DNA of 5,295 bases, from the NCBI GenBank assembly GCA_934636305.1, contig CAKUAM010000111.1, positions 1 through 5,295 of the forward strand, given 5' to 3'. Below are positions 1-5,295 of this stretch, piece by piece. This stretch comes from an uncultured Oscillospiraceae bacterium. Its GTDB lineage: Bacteria > Bacillota > Clostridia > Oscillospirales > Oscillospiraceae. The notes under the pieces were generated by a model. The model was not told where the DNA came from. It saw only the letters and a program-made list of their open reading frames with translations, and ran no database searches. Numbering within the stretch: position 1 is the first letter of the stretch; every line of letters starts with the position of its first letter. The translations under genes were made by a program, and so were the position numbers.

Positions 1-12
1 CACAGAGGATTA

Positions 13-34
13 GAGCCATCGCTTGCGGTGGCTC
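13..34. repeat. Imperfect hairpin with CTTG loop
   Basis: Bases 13-21 pair with 26-34 (eight Watson-Crick pairs and one T-G wobble at 19/28), closing a four-base CTTG loop. No T-tract follows on either strand, so it is not a convincing intrinsic terminator. It may belong to the 3' end of a gene left of the window or to a small repeat; neither can be decided here. Confidence 0.4.
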
Positions 35-61
35 GTTCCGTCGTGACCGTTTCTGACGCGC

Positions 62-99
62 CATACTTTCTTTCTCGAAGAAGCGAGAAAGAAAGTATG
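62..99. repeat. Perfect 16-bp-arm palindromic hairpin
   Basis: Arms 62-77 and 84-99 are exact reverse complements around a six-base AAGAAG loop. One arm is pyrimidine-rich (CATACTTTCTTTCTCG) and the other purine-rich. Neither strand has a T-tract after the stem, so a plain rho-independent terminator is unlikely. It lies in a gene-free stretch just beyond the proline operon terminator. Similar CTTTCTTT/AAAGAAAG hairpins recur between genes in many bacterial genomes, so a dispersed extragenic palindrome is the best guess. The stem is seen directly; its repetition in the genome is inferred. Confidence 0.65.
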
Positions 100-173
100 A
101 TCCGTTCCTCACCAGCGAAGCGTTTACAGTTTGGAAAGAAAGCCTGAACCGTTTCTTGCTTTTTTGATATCTA

Positions 174-213
174 AAAGCCCAGCGGCGGAGCATTCGCTCC
201 GCCGCTGGGTTTT
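174..213 (-). terminator. Rho-independent terminator of the proBAC operon
   Basis: A 14-bp perfect GC-rich stem (178-191 with 196-209) closes an ATTC loop. One G-T wobble and three A-T pairs extend it outwards. Read on the minus strand, the stem ends in GGGC followed by TTTT. It starts a few bases after the proC stop codon, as expected for the end of the operon. The plus-strand reading also ends in a T-rich stretch, so it could work in both directions. Confidence 0.9.
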
Positions 214-218
214 GGTAT

Positions 219-1022
219 TTATTTTTTTGCCAGTTCGCAGTTGCGTTCATAGGTGGCAATGACGGCGTCCATGGCCGCTGCACGGAACGCACGCTGCTCC
301 AGCGTGCGCACGCCGGCAATCGTTGTGCCGCCGGGGCTGCAGACGTCGATACGCAGCTTGCCCGGGTGCTTGCCGGAGGCCAGCGCCATTTCGGCCGCGC
401 CGATGAGCGTCTGCGCGGCCAGCGCCTGAGCCTGCGCGGCGGGCAGTCCGCAGGCAACCGCCCCATCCGTCAGCGCTTCGAGGAACATATAGGCGAATGC
501 CGGGCCGCTGCCGGAGACGGCGCTGCCGGCGTCAATTTTATCCTCCGGCATCCGCATGACAAGCCCGCTGCCGGCAAGCAGCTGCTCCAGCTCGTCAAGC
601 TCCTGCGCGGTGGTCAGATCATCCCCAGCCATCAGGACGACGCCCTTGCCAAGCGCGGCAGGGAGGTTCGGCATGATGCGCACGATGGGGCAGGCAAAGC
701 CGAGCATGCGCCGGATCGAGGCAATGGTGGTGCCGGCGGCCATGGAGACAAGCACAAACCGGTCCGTTCTTGCGCCAAGCGGCTCCTTCAGCGTTTCAAG
801 TAGGGCCGGGAGCATCTGCGGCTTGACACCGAGAAAGATATACGTACACTGTGCGGCAGCTTCTTCATTTGTGCCGGCGCGGCAGCCAAGCTCCTTGGCA
901 AGAAACTCTGCCTTGGAGGCGGTCCGGTTGGCAAGCAGCATGCTTTGTCCGCTTTTTGCTGCGGCCTGCGCCAGTGCGGCGCCCATATTGCCGGTACCGA
1001 TGAAGCCCATTTTATACTGCAT
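219..1022 (-). CDS. proC: Pyrroline-5-carboxylate reductase
   Basis: This cytoplasmic enzyme reduces 1-pyrroline-5-carboxylate to L-proline with NAD(P)H, the last step of proline synthesis. The 267 residues match the family's usual length. The N-terminus carries a Rossmann fold with GTGNMG at residues 9-14. NRT at 32-34, at the end of the second strand, fits NADPH use (inference). GVKPQ lies at 65-69 and RIMPNLP at 115-121. The helical dimerisation domain has SGSGPAF (170-176) and the active-site segment SPGGTT (229-234). The start at 1022 is supported by AAAGGAG at 1032-1038, nine bases upstream; the next Met (residue 5) lies too close to the glycine loop to be preferred. It is the third gene of the operon, 21 bp after proA, and is followed by a terminator. 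One oddity: the residue usually Asp before VCSPGG is Ile225, with Asp226 next to it. The product assignment is secure. Confidence 0.97.
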   Translation of the reverse strand: MQYKMGFIGTGNMGAALAQAAAKSGQSMLLANRTASKAEFLAKELGCRAGTNEEAAAQCTYIFLGVKPQMLPALLETLKEPLGARTDRFVLVSMAAGTTIASIRRMLGFACPIVRIMPNLPAALGKGVVLMAGDDLTTAQELDELEQLLAGSGLVMRMPEDKIDAGSAVSGSGPAFAYMFLEALTDGAVACGLPAAQAQALAAQTLIGAAEMALASGKHPGKLRIDVCSPGGTTIAGVRTLEQRAFRAAAMDAVIATYERNCELAKK

Positions 1023-1043
1023 GAAAGATTGCTCCTTTCGGGT

Positions 1044-2300
1044 TCAGCGGATCTGGCCGCTGCCTTCGATGATATATTTGTATGTTGTCAGCTCACGCAG
1101 GCCCATCGGGCCGCGTGCGTGCAGCTTCTGCGTGGAAATGCCCATTTCGCAGCCAAGTCCGAACTCGCCGCCGTCTGTAAAGCGGGTAGAGGCGTTGACA
1201 TAGACAGCTGCGCTGTCGACCAGACGGGTGAACTGCTGCGCGGCCTGCGCGTTTTCGGTGATGATGGCGTCCGAATGGTGCGTGGAGTGCGCAGCAATGT
1301 GCGCAATTGCGGCTGCCGTATCCGGAACGATTTTTACGGCCAGAATGTAGTCCAGAAATTCTGTGTCAAAGTCCCTTGCACCGGCAGGCACGCCAGGAAT
1401 GATCCGCTGTGCGGCCTCATCCAGACGCAGCTCAACCGGGATCTTCCCGGCGGCAATGCGGTCGTCAGTGAGACGTTTGCGGAGCCGTGGCAGGAATGTA
1501 TCTGCAATGTCCTGCTGGACAAGGACAACCTCCTCTGCGTTGCAGACGGAGGGGCGGCTGGTTTTGGCGTTTTCGATGATGTTCAGCGCCTTGTCCGGAT
1601 CTGCATCCTTGTCCACATACACATGGCAGATGCCGGTGCCGGTCTCAATGCAGGGGACAGTTGCCGATTCTACGCAGGCGCGGATGAGCCCTGCGCCGCC
1701 GCGCGGAATGAGCAGATCGACAAGGCCGTTGGCGGTCATCAGCTCGTGTGCGCTCTGCCGCGTTGTGTCGGAGACAAGATTGATGAATGCCGCCGGCAGC
1801 CCGACTGCTGCAAGGCCCTTGTGCATGGCGGAGACAATAGCGGCGGCGGAGCGGTAAGCCTCCTTGCCGCCGCGCAGCACGCAGACATTGCCGCTTTTGA
1901 GTGCCAGTACGGCGGCGTCGGAGGTGACGTTGGGCCGGCTCTCATAGATAATTGCCACGACGCCCATTGGAACGGCTGTTTTCCGGATCACAAGGCCGTT
2001 CGGGCGATGAACCTCTGCCAGCACCTCGCCGACGGGATCCGGCAGCGCGGCGACCTGCCGCATGCCGTCAGCCATGGCGTCTATGCGCGCCTGCGTCAGG
2101 CGGAGGCGGTCAAGCATGACCTCGGAAATATGGCCCGCCGCAGCTTGCAGATCCTGGGCATTGGCCGCAAGAATGGCGCAGCTGTCTGCGGTAATGGCGT
2201 CAGCCATGGCGAATATGGCCCGGTTTTTCTCCTCGCTGTCCAGCCAGGCCAGCTGGCCGCATGCGGCCTTTGCCTGCTGCAGAAGCTCCAGTGTTGTCAT
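1044..2300 (-). CDS. proA: Glutamate-5-semialdehyde dehydrogenase (gamma-glutamyl phosphate reductase)
   Basis: This enzyme reduces L-glutamyl-5-phosphate with NADPH to glutamate-5-semialdehyde, which cyclises to pyrroline-5-carboxylate, the ProC substrate. At 418 residues it has the family's normal length and is an aldehyde-dehydrogenase-fold protein. Visible hallmarks are [11 protein letters not shown] (119-129), the nucleotide-binding stretch [15 protein letters not shown] (134-148), the catalytic cysteine Cys253 in RPSVCNAEE (249-257), and the C-terminal block [21 protein letters not shown] (380-400). The start ATG overlaps the proB stop as ATGA, and AAGGAG sits nine bases upstream (2310-2315) inside the end of proB. 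This suggests translational coupling of the two enzymes, which in this family pass on a labile acyl phosphate. No defects are seen. Confidence 0.98.
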   Translation of the reverse strand: MTTLELLQQAKAACGQLAWLDSEEKNRAIFAMADAITADSCAILAANAQDLQAAAGHISEVMLDRLRLTQARIDAMADGMRQVAALPDPVGEVLAEVHRPNGLVIRKTAVPMGVVAIIYESRPNVTSDAAVLALKSGNVCVLRGGKEAYRSAAAIVSAMHKGLAAVGLPAAFINLVSDTTRQSAHELMTANGLVDLLIPRGGAGLIRACVESATVPCIETGTGICHVYVDKDADPDKALNIIENAKTSRPSVCNAEEVVLVQQDIADTFLPRLRKRLTDDRIAAGKIPVELRLDEAAQRIIPGVPAGARDFDTEFLDYILAVKIVPDTAAAIAHIAAHSTHHSDAIITENAQAAQQFTRLVDSAAVYVNASTRFTDGGEFGLGCEMGISTQKLHARGPMGLRELTTYKYIIEGSGQIR

Positions 2301-3073
2301 ACGTCTGCGCTCCTTCCAAGAAATCTGGTGCCGATGGACTTGCCGTCAAGCAGCGCATAGAGCTGCCCGACGTTTGTGCCGTTGGCGATAATCATATCCG
2401 TTCCGGCCTGCGTGACGATCTGCGCGGCCTGCAGCTTCGTTTTCATGCCGCCTGTGCCGAGCGCAGAGCCCTTTCCCTCGGCCAGCCGCCAGATTTCATC
2501 CGTCAATGCCGGAACAATGTCCAGACGTTTGGCGTCTGGATTTTTATGCGGGTCTGCCGTGTAAAGTCCGTCGATATCCGACAGCAGCACCAGAAGATCC
2601 GCCCGCACGCTTGTTGCGACAATGGCAGAAAGCGTATCGTTGTCGCCGATCCCGAACTCCGCGACGGAGACCGTATCGTTTTCGTTGATGATGGGGATGG
2701 CGTCAAGCTCCAGCAGGCGCTGGATGGTGTTCTGGAAATTTTCATGACGGGCGGCATCCTCAATGTCGTCCGCTGTGAGAAGAATCTGCGCCACGGTGTG
2801 CCGGTATTCGGCAAAGAGCTTATCATAGGTATACATGAGCTCACACTGGCCAACAGCGGCAGCCGCCTGCTTGGTTGGCACGTCGGTCGGCTTGCAGCCG
2901 AGCCGCAGCTTGCCGACGCCCATGCCGATGGCGCCGGAGGAGACAAGAATGACCTCATTTCCGGCATTCTTGATATCGCTGAGAACCTTGCAGAGCGACT
3001 CCATCTGGCGGATATTGAGCCGGCCGGTAGGATGTGTGATGGTGGAGGTGCCGATTTTGATGACAATGCGCAT
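2297..3073 (-). CDS. proB: Glutamate 5-kinase, short form without PUA domain
   Basis: This enzyme phosphorylates L-glutamate with ATP to glutamyl-5-phosphate, the committed and normally proline-inhibited step. The 258 residues form one amino-acid-kinase domain. Landmarks are KIGTST (6-11), the glycine-rich SSGAIGMG (45-52), IINENDTVS (128-136), the substrate-binding GDNDTLSA (143-150), [10 protein letters not shown] (163-172) and GTGGMKTKL (206-214). The PUA domain found at the C-terminus of the longer E. coli-type enzyme (about 370 residues) is absent. The domain ends cleanly, so this is a natural short form rather than a truncation. The start at 3073 follows AGAAGGA at 3082-3088, eight bases upstream. 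It is the first gene of the proBAC operon, overlaps proA by 4 bp, and is divergent from padR. Confidence 0.97.
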   Translation of the reverse strand: MRIVIKIGTSTITHPTGRLNIRQMESLCKVLSDIKNAGNEVILVSSGAIGMGVGKLRLGCKPTDVPTKQAAAAVGQCELMYTYDKLFAEYRHTVAQILLTADDIEDAARHENFQNTIQRLLELDAIPIINENDTVSVAEFGIGDNDTLSAIVATSVRADLLVLLSDIDGLYTADPHKNPDAKRLDIVPALTDEIWRLAEGKGSALGTGGMKTKLQAAQIVTQAGTDMIIANGTNVGQLYALLDGKSIGTRFLGRSADV

Positions 3074-3113
3074 GACGTGCGTCCTTCTTTCGTGCGGAAT
3101 CTATCTGCCGTGA

Positions 3114-3142
3114 AGTATATCACAGTTTGTCGGCTGCGACAA
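3114..3142 (-). promoter_or_regulatory. Sigma-A-type promoter of the proBAC operon
   Basis: On the minus strand a -35 box TTGTCG (3142-3137, 4/6 to consensus) and a -10 box TATACT (3119-3114, 5/6) are separated by 17 bp. The transcript would start near 3107 and leave a leader of about 34 bases, too short for a T-box or other riboswitch. The -10 box is flanked by GTGA and TCAC (3110-3123). Confidence 0.6.
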
Positions 3143-3155
3143 GTGCAAAATCGAC

Positions 3156-3195
3156 ATGTTTTCCATTAAATTATTTAATGCGTGGAGGAAAACAT
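3156..3195. repeat. Nested AT-rich inverted repeat between divergent promoters
   Basis: Outer arms 3156-3164 (ATGTTTTCC) and 3187-3195 (GGAAAACAT) are perfect 9-bp complements. Inside them CATTAAA (3164-3170) and TTTAATG (3174-3180) form a perfect 7-bp dyad with a three-base centre. The two dyads share base 3164 and have different centres, so a folded form would carry a bulge at about 3181-3187. It sits upstream of the proBAC -35 box and upstream of the padR promoter, where an operator or an AT-rich UP-like element could act on either. The symmetry is seen; the function is inferred. Confidence 0.5.
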
Positions 3196-3204
3196 AATTT
3201 ATCG

Positions 3205-3237
3205 CACGATATACATTGACAGGTGATGTATATCGTG
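3205..3237. promoter_or_regulatory. Probable PadR operator (12-bp inverted repeat)
   Basis: CACGATATACAT (3205-3216) and ATGTATATCGTG (3226-3237) are perfect 12-bp inverted repeats with a nine-base spacer, so half-site centres are 21 bp apart, about two helical turns. The dyad covers the padR -35 box and reaches the TG of the extended -10, so a bound dimer would block RNA polymerase. PadR-family operators are typically dyads built from ATGT/ACAT half-sites, and these bases occur at the inner ends of both arms. Autorepression by the PadR protein encoded just downstream is the natural reading, but it is an inference. Confidence 0.7.
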
Positions 3238-3244
3238 TTATATT
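3216..3244 (+). promoter_or_regulatory. Strong promoter of the padR operon (extended -10)
   Basis: A perfect TTGACA (3216-3221) lies 17 bp before TATATT (3239-3244, 5/6). A TGT triplet directly before the -10 gives an extended -10 element. Transcription would start near 3251, leaving a leader of about 17 bases that just includes the ribosome binding site. The -35 box lies inside the 12-bp inverted repeat, so this promoter is probably strong but repressed. Confidence 0.8.
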
Positions 3245-3255
3245 GCAGACGGAAC

Positions 3256-3260
3256 GGAGG
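3256..3260 (+). promoter_or_regulatory. Ribosome binding site fixing the padR start
   Basis: GGAGG lies seven bases before the ATG at 3268. In-frame upstream starts (GTG 3223, ATG 3226) fall inside the operator and promoter and precede the expected transcription start, so this site decides for 3268. Confidence 0.8.
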
Positions 3261-3267
3261 TGGTCAG

Positions 3268-3600
3268 ATGTCGATACGTGCGGATCTGATCCGCGGCCAC
3301 ACAGAGGCAATCATTCTGGCGCAGCTGATACGGCACGACAGCTATGGCTATGAGATCAACAAGACGATCGAGCGATGCTCCGGCGGAGAGCTGATTTTGA
3401 AGGAGGCCACGCTCTACACGGCGTTCCGGCGGCTGGAGGATGCCGGGCAGATCGAATCCTATTGGGGTGATGGCGCGGTTGGCGCGCGCCGGAAGTATTA
3501 TAAAATTACGCAGAAGGGACGGCAGGCGTACGATCAGGCCCGGGAGGAATGGGACGCGACCGTCCGTGTGCTCAATGCATTATTGGAGGAACAATCATGA
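3268..3600 (+). CDS. PadR-family winged-helix transcriptional regulator
   Basis: This 110-residue protein is a short PadR-type repressor, made of a winged helix-turn-helix plus a short C-terminal helix for dimerisation. Family marks are the N-terminal helix LIRGHTEAIILAQL (7-20), DSYGYEI (24-30), the recognition region EATLYTAFRRLEDAGQIESYW (46-66), and the wing ending in ARRKYYKITQKG (73-84). The C-terminal helix spans roughly 86-108. Members of this short subfamily often repress their own operon and respond to a small ligand or a partner protein. The 12-bp inverted repeat over its -35 box fits autorepression. Its stop codon overlaps the start of the next gene (ATGA), so the two are co-translated and probably work together. 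The inducer is unknown. Family assignment is firm; target genes beyond its own operon are not known. Confidence 0.93.
   Translation: MSIRADLIRGHTEAIILAQLIRHDSYGYEINKTIERCSGGELILKEATLYTAFRRLEDAGQIESYWGDGAVGARRKYYKITQKGRQAYDQAREEWDATVRVLNALLEEQS
3585..3590 (+). promoter_or_regulatory. Ribosome binding site fixing the HAAS/DUF4097 gene start
   Basis: GGAGGA lies six bases before the ATG at 3597, inside the last codons of padR. It supports that start over an in-frame ATG at 3549, which would lie deep inside padR and add 16 residues that do not fit the domain. Confidence 0.8.
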
Positions 3601-4757
3601 GAGAAAAATTGGAGGCGTACGTCGGGCAGCTGTTTGCCGACGCGGCGCTGACCATTCGCAACGCGGAGGTCAAGCAGGAAATTCTGCAGCACACGCTCGA
3701 CCGGTACGATGATCTGATTGCTGCCGGGAAATCGGAACAGGAGGCGTATGACGAGGCGGTCGGCGGCATCGGCGATGTATCCGGGCTGTATGAGCATAAA
3801 AAGCCGGAGGCGGCAGCGGAGCATAAAACGCGCGAGTTTCCTGCCCCGGGCAGCTATCCGCCGCCGACCTATGCGGCGTCGACAAAAAAGTCCAGGAAAA
3901 GACTGCCCGGATGGGCCATTGCGCTCATCTGCGTCGGGGCAGTGCTGCTTCGGGCGGGCGCTGCGCTGGTAGGGGTGGGGAGTGCCTATACACTGCTGCG
4001 CGGCGGGCTGTCGGTTGGTTATCAGCATTATGACAGTGCTGACAGCTATGATACACTGCCGCGCGGCGGATTTGGCAGCGAGGGATCGGAGACAGACGAG
4101 CTGAATGCAATCACGGAGGTGGAAATTCACTGGCTTTCCGGCAGCGTCTACATCCTGCAGTCAGAGGATGATCGGGTTCATGTGCAGGAGGATTACACGG
4201 GCTCCAACGAGGATTATGCGCTGCATTATAAGGTGGATGGCGAAAGGCTTATCATCCAGCCGTGCAAATCCAGCCTGTCCAGCATAAAGCTGCCGAGAAA
4301 GACGCTGACGGTCAGCATTCCCAAGGAGCTCGCGGATCTTGAGGTGGAGGCGGTTTCTGCAGAGGTCGAGCTGATGAGCGGCCGCGCGGCGGATGCCAGG
4401 ATCTCTACGACGAGCGGCAATATCATCGGGCCGGAGTTTTCTGCGCAGACGCTCGAGCTGTCCACGGTCAGCGGCAACATCCGTCTGCCGGAGCTGAATG
4501 CCGACACACTCTCGTGCGAGAGCGTGTCCGGGGATGTATCGCTGGGCTTCCGGCTGAGTCCGGGCGAGCTGACGCTGAGCAGCGTATCCGGCAATTATGT
4601 GCTGGAACTGCCGACAGCATGCCAGTATCAGGATCTGACCTTTGATACGGTCAGCGGGGAGCTGAGCACGGATGGCTACACGCCCGGGACAGTCCATGCG
4701 TGCCCGATCTCGGCAGAGACGGTGTCCGGCGATCTGCATATCAGAACAAAGAAATGA
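3597..4757 (+). CDS. Membrane-anchored HAAS (DUF1700-like) / DUF4097 repeat protein
   Basis: This 386-residue protein has no known enzyme motif. Residues 1-66 form an HAAS/DUF1700-like helical domain, with EVKQEILQHTLDRYDDLI (24-41), GKSEQEAYDEAV (44-55) and IGD (58-60). A Pro-rich linker follows, then the basic stretch KKSRKR (97-102) and one hydrophobic segment at about 105-134, so the N-terminus should be cytoplasmic. The rest (about 135-386) should be extracytoplasmic and matches DUF4097, a predicted beta-repeat fold. Six S-G turns recur at residues 273, 292, 311, 331, 353 and 377, about 19-24 apart, mostly as (T/V)SG(N/D/E); an earlier LSG stands at 180-182. No signal peptidase or sortase site is seen. 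HAAS-domain genes commonly sit beside padR genes in Firmicutes, so the N-terminal domain may act as partner of the PadR protein. A role in sensing or adapting to envelope conditions is inferred. Arg119 inside the hydrophobic segment is odd. Confidence 0.85.
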   Translation: MREKLEAYVGQLFADAALTIRNAEVKQEILQHTLDRYDDLIAAGKSEQEAYDEAVGGIGDVSGLYEHKKPEAAAEHKTREFPAPGSYPPPTYAASTKKSRKRLPGWAIALICVGAVLLRAGAALVGVGSAYTLLRGGLSVGYQHYDSADSYDTLPRGGFGSEGSETDELNAITEVEIHWLSGSVYILQSEDDRVHVQEDYTGSNEDYALHYKVDGERLIIQPCKSSLSSIKLPRKTLTVSIPKELADLEVEAVSAEVELMSGRAADARISTTSGNIIGPEFSAQTLELSTVSGNIRLPELNADTLSCESVSGDVSLGFRLSPGELTLSSVSGNYVLELPTACQYQDLTFDTVSGELSTDGYTPGTVHACPISAETVSGDLHIRTKK

Positions 4758-4759
4758 GG

Positions 4760-4777
4760 AGCCCCTGAAAGGGGGCT
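4760..4777 (+). other. Short GC hairpin after the HAAS/DUF4097 gene
   Basis: AGCCCC (4760-4765) pairs with GGGGCT (4772-4777) around TGAAAG, two bases after the stop codon. It lacks a T-tract and precedes a full terminator. It may protect the 3' end of the mRNA or help pause polymerase; this is inference. Confidence 0.5.
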
Positions 4778-4786
4778 GATACAAAG

Positions 4787-4825
4787 AACCCCCGGCTGGC
4801 AGTTTGAGTGCCAGCCGGGGGTTTT
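4787..4825. terminator. Bidirectional rho-independent terminator
   Basis: Arms 4787-4801 and 4809-4823 are perfect 15-bp complements around a seven-base GTTTGAG loop. The GC-rich stem runs into TTTT on the plus strand (4822-4825). On the minus strand it runs into TTCTTTGT. Lying between two convergent genes, it should end both the padR operon and acsB. Confidence 0.92.
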
Positions 4826-4836
4826 GCAGCTTACTA

Positions 4837-5295
4837 TTAGATGTCCAGCGGATCCATACCGAGAACGGGGTGACCAACCTCAGACAGGAAGGCCAGCAGT
4901 TCTTCCGGATCGCCGTTCGGGCAGTTCGTCTCATCAGCGACCATATCGGCAAAGTTGTCGATGTCGTACATATCCTTGGCAGTCTCGTTGAGCTTGTCAC
5001 GGATCTGATCCTTGAGCTCCTTCGGCAGCCAGACCAGACGGCCAACGCCGCCCTCCGCCTTGAGGAACTTGTGGGAGGCGATGTAGTGCTTGCCATGGCC
5101 CATGAAGCCCGGGGTCTGTACGCCGCCGCCGGTCATAGAGGCCATCTCGGAGAAGGTCATGCCGAGCGGAGTGATGCCGGCATATTCACGGCAGGTGATG
5201 ACAACGCCCATCGAGCACGGCTCGATGCCGCAGATGCACTCGAAGCAGCCGCAGGAGGTCATCGGATCCTCGAGCAGGGAGTACAGCGTGACATG
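4837..5295 (-). CDS. acsB: Acetyl-CoA synthase (CODH/ACS complex), C-terminal part, cut by window edge
   Basis: Only the last 152 codons are present; the frame stays open to the right edge, so the gene is cut by the window and not broken. The enzyme joins CO (from CO dehydrogenase), a methyl group (from the corrinoid protein) and CoA to form acetyl-CoA, the key step of the Wood-Ljungdahl pathway. The visible part is the A-cluster domain. EDPMTSCGCFECI carries Cys-Gly-Cys (codons at 5253-5245), equivalent to Cys595-Gly596-Cys597 of the Moorella enzyme, which hold the distal nickel. GGGVQTPGFMG, AEGGVGRLVWLPKEL and the C-terminal VGHPVLGMDPL are also family-typical. The [4Fe-4S] cysteines lie upstream, outside the window. 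The archaeal name for the homologue is CdhC; bacterial AcsB is favoured by context. Three stop codons in a row (TAA TAG TAA) end the frame. Codons are strongly C/G-ending, as in highly expressed genes. Confidence 0.95.
   Translation of the reverse strand, partial: HVTLYSLLEDPMTSCGCFECICGIEPCSMGVVITCREYAGITPLGMTFSEMASMTGGGVQTPGFMGHGKHYIASHKFLKAEGGVGRLVWLPKELKDQIRDKLNETAKDMYDIDNFADMVADETNCPNGDPEELLAFLSEVGHPVLGMDPLDI

Noticed and set aside
46..156. Direct repeat ACCGTTTCT at 46-54 and 148-156
   Set aside because: Nine bases, not extendable on either side, and with no associated mobile-element gene; weak evidence for an insertion footprint.
136..165. Possible terminator with AAGAAA/TTTCTT stem followed by a T-run
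   Set aside because: The stem is only six A/T-rich pairs with a ten-base loop, too weak compared with the clear terminator at 174-213.
945..2360. Long plus-strand open frame (471 codons) opposite proA
   Set aside because: It lies antisense to the well-conserved proA and adjoining ends of proB and proC, has no recognisable domain or good ribosome binding site, and is explained by the GC-rich codon pattern of the real genes.
3074..3113. T-box or proline-responsive riboswitch ahead of proB
   Set aside because: The promoter leaves only about 34 leader bases and no terminator/antiterminator pair or T-box sequence is visible.
3223..3267. Longer padR start at GTG 3223 or ATG 3226
   Set aside because: These codons lie within the operator and upstream of the -10 box; the ATG at 3268 has a proper GGAGG and begins the conserved domain.
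4161..5096. Minus-strand open frame of 311 codons across the terminator
   Set aside because: It would run through the strong bidirectional terminator and overlap both the DUF4097 domain and acsB in the wrong frame; its composition is Arg/Ser/Pro-rich, typical of a shadow frame.
1..5295. CRISPR array, transposase, phage or tRNA/rRNA genes
   Set aside because: No regularly spaced repeats, transposase or integrase motifs, or tRNA-like folds were seen on either strand.

Overview
The window looks like chromosomal DNA from a GC-rich anaerobic member of the Clostridia. Three things suggest this: the strong AGGAG-type ribosome binding sites, a PadR gene followed by an HAAS/DUF4097 gene, and the C-terminus of an acetyl-CoA synthase (Wood-Ljungdahl pathway). 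An Oscillospiraceae-like gut bacterium is my best guess, but that is inference; there is no rRNA or other taxonomic marker here.

Left edge (1-218): a short intergenic stretch with no gene I can support. It holds an imperfect hairpin (13-34), a perfect 16-bp-arm hairpin (62-99) and a strong terminator (174-213) that ends the proline operon. Minus strand 219-3073: a complete proline biosynthesis operon, transcribed right to left as proB-proA-proC. proB and proA overlap by 4 bp, and 21 bp separate proA from proC. Together they convert glutamate to proline through glutamyl-5-phosphate and glutamate-5-semialdehyde/pyrroline-5-carboxylate.

3074-3267 is a divergent control region. A sigma-A-type promoter for the proline operon fires left. 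A near-consensus extended -10 promoter fires right into the padR gene. The region is rich in dyad symmetry: a perfect 12-bp inverted repeat spans the padR -35 box and is the likely autoregulatory operator, and a second, nested AT-rich inverted repeat sits between the two promoters.

Plus strand 3268-4757: a two-gene operon with an ATGA overlap. It encodes a short PadR winged-helix repressor and a membrane-anchored protein with an N-terminal HAAS (DUF1700-like) helical domain, one probable transmembrane segment and an extracytoplasmic DUF4097-type repeat domain. This architecture suggests a cell-envelope sensing or response module; its ligand is unknown. A bidirectional terminator (4787-4825) separates it from the convergent acsB gene, of which only the last 152 codons lie in the window (4837-5295, minus strand). 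They include the Cys-Gly-Cys motif that binds nickel in the A-cluster.

The proline operon and acsB are ordinary metabolic genes. The least explained parts are the divergent control region and the PadR/HAAS/DUF4097 pair.
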